A stretch of DNA of 56,129 nucleotides from Bondarzewia mesenterica (Eukaryota; Basidiomycota; Agaricomycetes; Russulales; Bondarzewiaceae): contig SGPL01000186.1 in assembly GCA_004802705.1 (NCBI GenBank), forward strand, positions 1 through 56,129, read 5' to 3'. This document shows, piece after piece, positions 47,740 to 56,129 of the stretch. The notes under the pieces are model-generated. The model ran no database searches. It worked only from the letters and a program-made list of their open reading frames with translations, and was not told the DNA's origin. The translations under genes were made by a program, and so were the position numbers. Each line of letters starts with the position of its first letter. Within the stretch, counting starts at the first letter, position 1.

Positions 47740-50714
47740 ATGTCGCGTCTCATCATCAAAAATTTACCGACTTATGTAGACTCTACGCGTCTCAAAGAGC
47801 ATTTTATCCAGCAGAAGGGACCAGGGGGGAACATCACCGACATCAAAGTCGCGTTGAAGCAGGATGGTACGTCGAGACGATTTGGATTTGTTGGTTACAA
47901 GACGGACGCGGAGGCGGTGAAGGCCAAGGAGTGGTTTGACAAGACATTCATCGACTCGACACGGGTGAGGGTCGATATTGTCGATGTGAGTTGTTAAGGA
48001 GTTCTCATCAGCACTTTTCCAGATGACCAGGAAATTTTGCGCTTGTATTGTAGGGGGCCAAGGACGCGCCTGCTCCACGCCCGAATAAGCGTCCACGATT
48101 TGGTCCGCCTCCTTCTGAGGCTGAGTCCTCTACCAAGGCTCAGTTGAAGGAGCTAAAGGCGAATGCTGTCCCGAATGCTAGGCAAGACGCCCAGCTCGAC
48201 GAATACTTGCGCGTGATGCAGCCTCGGACGAAGAAAGGGCCGTCATGGGCCGATGAGCCTGCTCCAGAAACTTCAGACAGGAAGCCAGCGAAGAAAGGAA
48301 AGCAAGCGGATGGCCCAAACGATAGAGAGAGACACATCGAAGAGGCGGAGGCGGAGGAGCAGCCAGAAGGTTTGTCGGATATGGAATGGATGAGACGGAG
48401 AATGAAGCAAGGCGTCGACTGGGTGCGGGGTGGTGATGCGAAAGTTTTCGAACAGTCCGATGGCGGCAGCGAGCCGGACGAGCCCGAACAGTACGATTCC
48501 ATGGATGTGCAGAAGAAAGAAGACCAAGATCCAATCAAGGAGACTATACTGAAAACTGCACGGCTTTTTGTTCGGAATATGGCCTTCGCATGCACGGAGG
48601 AGGAATTGCGAGAGTTGTTCCAGCCTTACGGGTCGGTATCACAGGTGAGCTACTTATCCCGTACCCTTGATCTCCCTCTTCCACTTCAAGTTGCCGCTCG
48701 AGATGAAAAACAGCATAGGGACATCAGACTCTCAATGAGTATGTTGATTATGCGGGAAATAGATAGTANTTTTTTCTGATCCATATTCCTACTTGTCGTT
48801 CTTCCTATTGTCATGATATGATCTGCCAACTGATCATTCCTCCGTTTCATTTAGGTGTGTTGTTTGTCCGATATCGTTTCCCCTCGCCCGTAGTGACCTT
48901 CCACCTCTCGACCTGCTCTCCGACCATCTTCTAGGTGAGTCAGCTGTTCTNATTGTGTTTTATCGTCTGCTTCGGATGAAAGATTGCATAGGGACATCAG
49001 ACCTTTCTGGGATGTTGATTTATGCTTGGGAAAAGATAGTATATACACTGATCTCACTCATTCATCTTATGTGCTTCTTCCGTATGAATCGTGCTGACGC
49101 CTTACTATTCAGGTGCATATACCTTTAGANGCNGTTACTAAACAGCCCAAAGGTCTTGCCTATGTTACATTCGCCAAATCGGCCGAAGCTCTGTCGGCAT
49201 TTGAGGCGCTTGATAAAAAGTCTTTCCAGGGTCGTTTACTTCATATCATGGGAGCGGTCGACCGCAAGGGCAACATTGCGATCGAAGGAGAGGGGAAGAA
49301 AAAATTATTGAAGGACGATCGGAACGACAAACGGAAGGCTATGGCTGGCAAGGAATTCAATTNGAGTATGCTGTACATGAATGTGGGTTGCTCTTCCAGT
49401 AACGGCGTTCTTCGTTCNCCAGCTGACCATCATACCCTCAGAGCGACGCCGTCCTTTCATCTGTCGCTGACCGGATGAACGTATCCAAAGCCGATATCCT
49501 CGATCCCGAGTCGTCGAGTGCCGCCGTTAAATTGGCTCTAGCCGAAACGCACGTCATTCAAGAGACGAAGTCGTACCTCGAATCCCAGGGCGTCGTTCTT
49601 TCCTCCTTTTCATCTCGCCGCCGCTCCGATACGACCATTCTTGTAAAGAACATACCTTACAGCACGAGTGCGGACCAGATTCGGGAATTGTTCGAGGTGC
49701 ATGGAGCGCTGAGCAGGGTACTTGTCCCGCCTGCGGGGACGATGGCTGTCGTAGAGTTTGTCCATGCCGATGAAGCCAGCAAGGCATTCCGCGCGGTTGC
49801 ATACAGGCGTCTAGGCAACTGTGTGATCTATCTGGAGAAGGGACCACTAGGAATGTTTGAGACTACGGCAGATAATGCCGCTGAGCAGGGCCATCCTCTA
49901 ACGGTCGACGGCATCAAACCCGTTACCGTTGATGGCGGGGACATGGATATCGATGACGAGCCGCCTGTGTCTGCGGGCACGACGCTTTTCGTCAAAAATC
50001 TCTCCTTCTCCACAACCTCCGATCGGCTCACGCAAGTCTTCCGCCACCTCCCTTCCTTTGCTTTTGCGCGCGTCCAGACAAAAGCTGATCCGAAACGACC
50101 CTCGGCGAAGCTTAGTATGGGATATGGTTTTGTCGGGTTTAAAACTACCGAGGCCGTGAAGAAGGCGTTGAAGGGCATGCAGGGCTATGTACTTGACGGC
50201 CATGCGTTAAGTGTCAAATTCGCTGGGAGAGGTACGGAAGAGAAGGAGGGTGAAGAAGGCGGTGAGAAAGGTAAGAAGAGCACGACGACGAAGATGCTTG
50301 TGAAGAATGTACCGTTCGAAGCAACGAAGAGGGAGATCAGGGAGTTGTTTGGGTACGCTTTGCGTCTCGCATTCTGGTATCTCATACTTAATTTGATTCT
50401 TCTTCTTTTCAATTAGATCTCATGGCCAACTCAAATCCGTACGTCTACCCAAGCGCTTCGATCAGCGAACGCGCGGTTTCGCGTTCTTGGAGTTTGTCAC
50501 GCGGCACGAAGCTGAGAATGCTTACAATGCACTCAAGCATACGCATTTACTTGGGCGACACTTGGTGTTGGAGTGGGCAGAGGAGGGGGACCAAGATATC
50601 GAGGAGTTGAGGAAGAAGGCAGGTGTTGGGTATGGGGACGGCAAGGAGTTGCCTGGGAGGAAGAGGAAGTTGGTTTTGGATGAGGACGAAGATGGCGCAG
50701 ATGAAGAAGCTTGA
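47740..50714 (+). CDS. MRD1: Multiple RNA-binding domain protein 1 (RBM19 homologue)
   Basis: Five exons (47740-47985, 48054-48644, 49113-49382, 49442-50352, 50417-50714), 771 residues. Five RRMs with RNP2/RNP1 pairs: SRLIIKNLP...RRFGFVGY; ARLFVRNMAF...GLAYVTF; TTILVKNIPY...MAVVEF; TTLFVKNLSF...GYGFVGF; TKMLVKNVPF...RGFAFLEF. Acidic/Lys-rich linkers join them, and the C-terminus is basic then acidic (GRKRKLVLDEDEDG). Five RRMs match yeast Mrd1, a nucleolar component of the early 90S pre-ribosome needed for 18S rRNA processing. Two codons of exon 3 contain N (49130, 49133), and a third N (49363) falls in a codon that is Trp if read TGG. Intron 2 (48645-49112) is 468 nt, many times the usual size, and is described separately. 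Confidence 0.94.
48645..49112 (+). other. Composite intron 2 of MRD1 with internal AG|GT junctions and duplicated segment
   Basis: The intron reads as three intron-like blocks end to end: 48645-48854 (GTGAGC...TTTAG), 48855-48934 (GTGTGT...TCTAG) and 48935-49112 (GTGAGT...TTCAG). Each junction is an acceptor immediately followed by a donor, so no exon sequence remains between them. Blocks 1 and 3 share a ~67-bp segment (48702-48768 and 48975-49041; core GCATAGGGACATCAGAC). Each contains an N close by (48769, 48951), so assembly conflict may contribute. Confidence 0.6.
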
Positions 50715-50860
50715 TTGTGTGTCTCTCTTCTATACGCGAATGAAGTCAGCTCGACTTGCGCACAGCCATGATGCATATGAACTTCATCTACATAGTCCAG
50801 ATACTTCAATGACATTCTTACACACGTAGTTACACCTTTTCCTGCAACCATCCTATCCAC

Positions 50861-51793
50861 TTAGCCACTTTGCTTCTCCATCTGCTCTTTTTCTCTCCGT
50901 TCCCGCCTGCGCTTCACATCCCAATTATACACTCTCGCCGTGTTGACCTCCATGATCGTCAACTGCTCCCTCAAAAACTCTAGATCTTCTACGGTGTTGT
51001 TCAAGCTTGTCTGTGCCGCTTCAAGTTTTGATGCGAGCAGATCGATTGCTACAGGGATCTTGTACGATAGCATCACGTTTGCCTGGCAATTAAGAATTTT
51101 GGAGTGAGCGATCAATCCGGTGGGGTAGAAGAACGAAAGCGCGACGTACTCCAAGCCATAGGTAAACGGAGTCCGTCTCCTCGAGCTCGGCTTCTGCATA
51201 CAGCGTATCAGCGAGCTCAAACGTCGTCCGCAACGGCTTCTTCGCATCTCCCTCATCATCCAGATCATCCTCCAGATCGTCTTCGTCATCTGCTGGTACA
51301 GCACTCTTTCCTTCCTGTGTTGCACGATCAGCTCCGATGGAGGGCAGCAGACGTGAAGAGGGTGCACGTACTCGTCTGTCCCTGAGATACTGGACCATCG
51401 TTAGCGTCTTTTTGATGTCAGGGATCTTCTCCTCCAGACTTCGCCGTCGCTGTGACAGATTGCTATCCATGTAACGATATTTTCTGTGGCACCAATGGTC
51501 AGCACTCAGAGTTCCGGTTATACGAGCCAGAGTAGTAAGTTCGCGGCGGTAAAGAGCATAACGTACGCAAGTGCATCTTGGAATGCGTTCAATACTTTTT
51601 CGACCGCAGCATCTGGACCACCGAGGTACTCTTCCACGTCGCTCTAATTGTGCGGAAGCATAAGTCAAGTACCTTGAGGCCGTTCAAGGAGAAAGGAGAA
51701 TGTTGGTGATGTACATACGATAAAGAGAGCTTTTGGAATCCCCCGCGGATTTTTCTCTTCTCTGATGATGTTTTGGGGGACGGAGGATGACAT
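50861..51793 (-). CDS. PAC10: Prefoldin subunit 3 (VBP1/Pac10 family)
   Basis: Five exons (51719-51793, 51567-51643, 51372-51483, 51150-51314, 50861-51082), 216 residues. It has the alpha-prefoldin plan: an N-terminal coiled coil (KVLNAFQDALAKYRYMDSN, SLEEKIPDIKKTLTMVQYL), a beta-hairpin core (LADTLYAEAELEETDSVYLW, GANVMLSYKI) and a C-terminal coiled coil (LEAAQTSLNNTVEDLEFLRE, VYNWDVKRRRE). Prefoldin 3 is one of two alpha subunits of the cytosolic hexamer that passes nascent actin and tubulin to CCT. The KNPRGIPKALFI and DVEEYLGGPDAAVE stretches are typical. An acidic insert (DDEDDLEDDLDDEG) lies between coil and core. Its stop is 146 bases from that of convergent MRD1. Confidence 0.95.
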
Positions 51794-52362
51794 TGTTCGA
51801 GGAGTTAGTGATCCAGCACGATGCGGTAGCTACGAAAGTCGCAGATTGGCGACCTTTTATGGAAAGACGCCTATGTGCCTTACTCGGCCTTCAAGCTTCA
51901 AGCTTCAAGCTTCAGAGCCCGAGTCGAACTCGTTCCATCCTTAGCATCCCAGCCATAATTCTCGCAGATTAAATAGCTACACCGTTGTGTAGTATGCGTA
52001 ACATGGGGGTAAAGGGACAGGTATGATAAATCGAAAATCCGTTTATTCCATGGCAAAAGACTTCTAGCTGTACGCATGCATAATAATGGCTACAAATAAG
52101 AACAGTGAACACATCGAAAACGAATGAATGACCACGATAGCGTTACAAATTCAGGCAAAAATTTTGGCAAGACCAATCCACGCATGCGGGCGGTATGCTG
52201 ATCGAAAGCGAATATGGTATAGACCTAGAATACAGAGGAAGGGATAGCAATGAATCGACGATTGGGTGTCCAAAAGTAGAAGGATGTTGCAACGTCGCTC
52301 TTGGAGTGGGTGCAAGCGAGGTATAAGGTATCCTAGAGAGAAGATAGACAGACAGGCGGTTG
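51794..52362. other. Intergenic
   Basis: Between two minus-strand genes; contains a short tandem repeat (51891-51914). No pheromone-type CaaX frame I find convincing. Confidence 0.5.
51891..51914. repeat. Three-copy TCAAGCT heptamer repeat
   Basis: Perfect head-to-tail 7-bp units about 100 bases upstream of the prefoldin 3 start; each unit boundary forms an AAGCTT site. Confidence 0.85.
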
Positions 52363-53977
52363 TTAGACCATATCGCCTGAATGTTTTGAAGAGGGCGCTG
52401 GAGGGTTTTGTGCAGGACGAGGCACAGCAACGATATCAAGGGATTGCACAGGATGTGTGATAGCGTGTTCAGGAGCAGATGCAGACGATCTCCTCCCAAG
52501 CTGTTCAATATAGTCGAACGAGGACGAGGCTGTAGATTCAGTAGGAGAGTAGGGCTTCCCCTTTTCCTCGACGACACCGAACTCGCCAATGGAGATGGAA
52601 GTGGAGAGTTTGTCTGAGAAGGAAAGGAGCGAGTCGCGCTTGCTGCGCGAAAGTGTGGAGGATGTGAACGCGGGAAGGGTGACGCGGCCTCTGCTTGACG
52701 ACCCGTTGCGGTATTTTGAGGTTTCGAATCTACTCGAGAAGCATCCATTAGCACCCTCAAACACTTTGAAAGAGCAGAGGATTACGCACCCCGAAGACTC
52801 CGTCGAACTCATAGAAGCAGTCGAGTGTCCGAGTCGACTGGCGACGGACGTGTAGGCGAGACGGTAGTGCTTGCGTGCCTCGTCGGCGAAGCCGAAGAAC
52901 GTGAAGAAAATGAATGCGCAGAGAACGAGGAGCCAACGACTGAGCTCAACCGACACCATCTCTTGATGGCTCAAGCGCCACAGAACAGCAGGAATCTGCC
53001 GAACGCGAGAGAAATTGGAGTGCGTGTCTTCCCAACTGATCCATCGCTGGACTTGGTTCGTGGTGACGTTCAGGTATATGGAGTACGAGGAAATGGGAAT
53101 GGTGCCCAGAAGCTCAATGCCAGCCAAGGCCATCAATCGGAAGTATCGACTTTGGTTTAAATTACGGCTAGAGGAGAGTACATCGTTGAATTGCTGTCGC
53201 CTTTTCCAGAAATGCCGGATGGTGAGAGCTGAGGTATATGTTGGTCAAGGTATGAAGGAAATATGGTATGAACTACTCACAGCAGTAAACAAAGGAGACG
53301 GCTCCAATGGCCAGGGGCCAACAGAACACCAAAGCGTATGCCGGTGGCGTATTGTAGGTAGCCGGGAAGCAACCATAGTCCTCAAGAATATCGAAACGAT
53401 GGCCTTGCACCACGTATTCTGCACGACCTGTTCAGATACTGTGATACATACGACAATGATGACTACTCACGCAAGATCATCTCAAGAACAGGGATCCCCA
53501 AACCGATCGCCAGATCGACCATGACTCCGCGACGTTTCTCCGATCTGGTGATCGTTACAGTCTTGATGGACGCGATTTTGTACAAGCGACGATTTATACA
53601 AAGCGATGCAGCTGGGATGGCTACGCTACTGGCAATAATGATGCGGGCGGCTTTGAATGAACTATAGTAAACCCCTTGCACACCAGCAGTGAAGTGTCTC
53701 AACACTCACAAATATCGCACCAAACCGGGGCCCAGTTGATAGCGTTGTTATGCCAAACTATGGAATTGATGAATTGGTTGAGACAACCCAATCCCGTCCA
53801 AAACATGTACAAGCAAGTGCCAGTGTTCCAGGCTATTGTTTGCGATCCCCGTCAGATACCATCCCGCGTACAGGCAACAGTCAACGTACCTTCCAGATGC
53901 CAGTAGAACGGAATGCTACACATAACAAAACCGATAAAGGCAAAGGCTGAGAAAACTTCGTTCGGAGGAGCGCCCAT
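52363..53977 (-). CDS. STE3: STE3-type pheromone receptor (seven-span GPCR)
   Basis: Five exons (53890-53977, 53710-53832, 53471-53650, 53281-53418, 52363-53228), 464 residues. Seven hydrophobic spans, from VFSAFAFIGFVMCSIPFYW, CLYMFWTGLGCLNQFIN and IIIASSVAIPAASLCINRRL through LAIGLGIPVLEMIL and YALVFCWPLAIGAVSFVYC to LMALAGIELLGTIPI and RWLLVLCAFIFFTFFGFADEA. Family signatures: HLEAWNTGTCLY after span 1, NSIVWHNNAINWAPVWCDI, CINRRLYKIAS at the end of span 3 and QYVVQGHRFDILEDYGC between spans 4 and 5. The C-terminal ~180 residues are Ser-rich and cytosolic. STE3 proteins bind farnesylated peptides and signal through a heterotrimeric G protein. Whether this copy is a mating-type-B or a non-mating paralogue cannot be judged here. 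No break is visible. Confidence 0.95.
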
Positions 53978-55483
53978 AATGAAAATCGATCAAGTGTCTA
54001 CGATCCGGATAAAGGCGAGGGTTGAGAGCGGGTGTATCGCAAAGGCGGAGCGGATCGACTACCACTTGAGAGGCCTGCTGGGGGAGTTGACCAATGCAAG
54101 GAGCTGAGGATGGTGAACTGCCTCCATATCTCACCGCTGCTTATGAGCAATTTAATCAAGGGTCCTCCTACCGTACCCGCTGAACGAACTCGACCAATTC
54201 GGTGTTTTGCTTGTACATCCTTTTCTGGGATGTTAGCTTGTATTCCCTTCTCTTTCTGGAAGAGCAAAGATAATTTACGTAATAATATCGATATCAGCGA
54301 AGCCCGAGCGTGATGACATCCTAGCCTTCGATGGCATGAGGTGACCCATGGGAGGGCGCCAGGACGGCTGGCGAGATAGTGACCGACGCGCGTGACGTTC
54401 GACAAAGAACGGGGGTGAGCCAGCACATATGGAGTCCGGGACAGGTCGGCCGGGACAGGTACAGACAGAGATGGGAAAAAACGACATTCCAGAATCAGAC
54501 GAGCGATGTTACTGAAGGAACGCCGCATGGGAAAATATATCAGTCATTGACGTACCAGCTATGAATACACATATGGCGCGCGAGGTCCCCTCAACAAAGC
54601 AGAGCCCAAATTGGACAGGCTGGTGGCAGAGGATAGTAGATGTGTTGTGGACCTGGTCAGCGACGACAAGACGACCTTGTGCTGAGAATGGCTAACAATG
54701 CGTTATGTCTACTTTGCTAACCATTTGCGAACATGCAAAAGGTTAAGAGACAAAGTAAGCATTCCCACAACAAGCCGACCTCGAGAATAAGGCAGTCAAA
54801 TCGTACGGACGCTGAATAAGTGCCTCGCTCCCGGATACGGAGCTGCTGGCCGTGACAGCGCAAGTACAGCAATGATCCCGGGACGCTAAATTCACAGCCC
54901 CTTTCCGCAGGACTAGGACTGCCAGAGAAACATTAAACGTAGAAGTGGGACGAAAGAAAGAGTACACGAATGGTGAGGACGACATACATTGATATATGTG
55001 GCCGGCTCTTGCCGGACCACTCTTTTGTCTACCACGCGAGCAAAGTCCGACTCGTTATTGTCTGCGCTAACTGATTCGGGCCAGGATTCTCCGATGGGGA
55101 GCAGACTAAGAGGCTAGCAAAGCGTGAGATACAGTAGGAAAAAAAGTAAAGGGGAGTGCGAACATACCGTAGGAGGGACGGTAGCGCGTCATCCAACTCA
55201 AGTAAGACTACCGCCGGCGGAAGAGAGTCGGAAGAGACGTTGCTGAATACAGCCGTGCTACGGCGCGTTTTGGGATGCGATAGGAGATTTACTGTACATT
55301 GCATACAGCTGCATGCGTGTCAGTCATTGCCCAGAGTCCGCAGTTGCCTAGGAAACAGTGTCGCAATAGAATTATCCGTAGCGAGCCTACGCATGGCATT
55401 TCCATGAATTTGGTTTCGATGCAATTATTGAAACGATGATTTGATCGTCGAAAACTGAGGTTAATCGAAGTTAATCGACCGGG
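53978..55483. other. Upstream flank of STE3, mostly unassigned
   Basis: I searched both strands for short frames ending Cys-aliphatic-aliphatic-X and found only a 26-codon frame ending CLLC (54640-54720, +) and non-aliphatic endings. A minus-strand spliced candidate is listed separately. Otherwise nothing is recognised. Confidence 0.4.
54989..55304 (-). CDS. Possible spliced small gene, unidentified
   Basis: An ATG at 55304 opens VNLLSHPKTRRSTAVFSN...LELDDALPSLLR. A GTATGT donor follows, and a TTAG acceptor 62 bases on restores a frame that reads LLPIGESWPESVSADNNESD and FARVVDKRVVRQEPATYIN before another GTATGT. The two exons look like one protein, but I could not extend it cleanly to a stop through the next intron, and no domain is recognised. 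Both ends are therefore uncertain. Confidence 0.28.
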
Positions 55484-55767
55484 TCAACTTGGAAAATCCG
55501 GTAAATTCGTATACCACGTTCGAACCTGCCGACTTATGCGCAGACAGCCGGGTTCAAGTCCGATAATCAGACCTAATGCATTAAGCATGGCTGGAGAAGA
55601 TTGATTAGCAGCAGCAGCAGGAATAACTGAAGCTTTCAGCGGTGAGAATGATATGAACAAAAACAATGTGTGGAAGGCTTCATAAGGTCGGGGAAGAACA
55701 ACTCACCAGACGGAGTATAATTCGGACTTGGCCATGAAGAGATGGATACGACAAAAAGCATCGCCAT
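55484..55767 (-). CDS. Possible small protein with hydrophobic N-terminus
   Basis: Two exons (55707-55767, 55484-55632) joined by a GTGAGT...AAAG intron give 69 residues: MAMLFVVSISSWPSPNY at the start, then VIPAAAANQSSPAMLNALG, LIIGLEPGCLRISR and a Trp/Tyr-containing end before TGA. The start could be a weak signal peptide; one Cys only. No family recognised. It could equally be the first exons of a longer gene, because a GTTCGA follows CGGCAG. The call rests on frame continuity alone. Confidence 0.28.
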
Positions 55768-56129
55768 GCGAGCCCGAGTGAAGAGTTACTATTGTTGAGC
55801 ATGCATGGACGTGGAATGAGCACTGCAAAATGCATGAATGAGTTATGTTATGCGCCAATGTAGCATTGCTACCTATTGCTACACACTACCGATACTGTTT
55901 GATCTCCATCTCGAACGTCTATACTGTACCATTCCGACCAATTCATTCTTGAAAATGACCCGTGTGACAGGTTTCAAGTTCATCCATTCATTTGGGGTAG
56001 GGTATGACTGTGACAAGGGGATAATTTCATTCCCAGTCAAAATTTTGTGACTCCAGCCACACCACATTAGGTGTGTGTCACGATATTTTGTGACACTTGC
56101 TAGATGACAACAGGCCCCCTGATAATAGG
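55768..56129. other. Terminal segment, no gene recognised
   Basis: AT-rich end of the window. The last ~70 bases hold two adjacent short hairpins; see the repeat entry. Confidence 0.4.
56058..56095. repeat. Two adjacent short inverted repeats
   Basis: CACACC (56058) pairs with GGTGTG (56070-56075), and TGTCAC (56076-56081) pairs with GTGACA (56090-56095); loops are 6 and 8 bases. The two stems abut. This could be the edge of a small element continuing outside the window, or chance. Confidence 0.35.

Noticed and set aside
52143..52760. Minus-strand frame ending Cys-Leu-Asn-Leu downstream of STE3
   Set aside because: It overlaps the STE3 C-terminal exon in another frame, and its end is not an aliphatic CaaX box, so it is not a pheromone gene.
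55540..55575. GGTTCAAGTCC resembling a tRNA T-loop
   Set aside because: Only two of five stem pairs form and no anticodon arm lies upstream.

Overview
The window is nuclear DNA of a filamentous basidiomycete, most likely an Agaricomycete. The signs are dense short introns (mostly 50-65 nt, GTRNGT...YAG), pyrimidine-rich untranslated regions, a STE3-type pheromone receptor, a Tay1-like telomere protein with two Myb/telobox domains, an Msb1/Mug8 protein and an Irc20/SHPRH-type SNF2-RING protein. I recognise no transposase, CRISPR array, operon or tRNA. Exon joins were placed by hand; where I report a total coding length, the exons sum to a multiple of three.

Layout. 1-159: 3' end of an unidentified gene. 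2383-4716 (-): VPS36, ESCRT-II. 5756-7703 (+): single-pass membrane protein of unknown function. 7704-10532: gene-poor, with a decayed cytochrome P450 near 9.3-9.7 kb. 10533-11905 (-): C2H2 zinc-finger protein with a 144-bp internal duplication. 14211-14793 (+): small heat-shock protein. 15255-19554 (+): Msb1/Mug8 morphogenesis protein with a long acidic repetitive tail. 20457-25429 (-): glycogen phosphorylase in 31 exons, including a run of microexons. 27587-29951 (+): MFS transporter. 30334-31123 (-): EXPERA/EBP-like membrane protein. 31432-32647 (+): BTB/POZ protein. 33370-34731 (+): extended SDR reductase. 35489-37401 (+): proteasome lid subunit RPN9. 37835-40613 (+): Tay1-like telomere-binding protein with an apparent one-base frameshift. 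41346-47572 (-): SNF2/RING helicase-ligase (SHPRH/Irc20). 47740-50714 (+): MRD1, a five-RRM 35S pre-rRNA processing factor. 50861-51793 (-): prefoldin subunit 3. 52363-53977 (-): STE3 pheromone receptor. 53978-56129: no recognised gene, two weak spliced candidates on the minus strand.

Most genes are housekeeping functions (ESCRT sorting, glycogen breakdown, pro teasome, rRNA processing, chaperones, DNA repair/ubiquitylation, telomeres) placed independently. SHPRH and MRD1 share a 167-bp divergent promoter; MRD1 and prefoldin 3 converge. The strongest oddities are structural: coding exons of 5, 12, 12, 14 and 14 nt in glycogen phosphorylase, a composite MRD1 intron with two internal AG|GT junctions and a duplicated segment, a duplicated splice acceptor inside the zinc-finger gene, and a GC-AG intron in the transporter. 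No convincing CaaX pheromone gene lies beside the receptor. Seven ambiguous bases (N) show that small sequence errors are possible.
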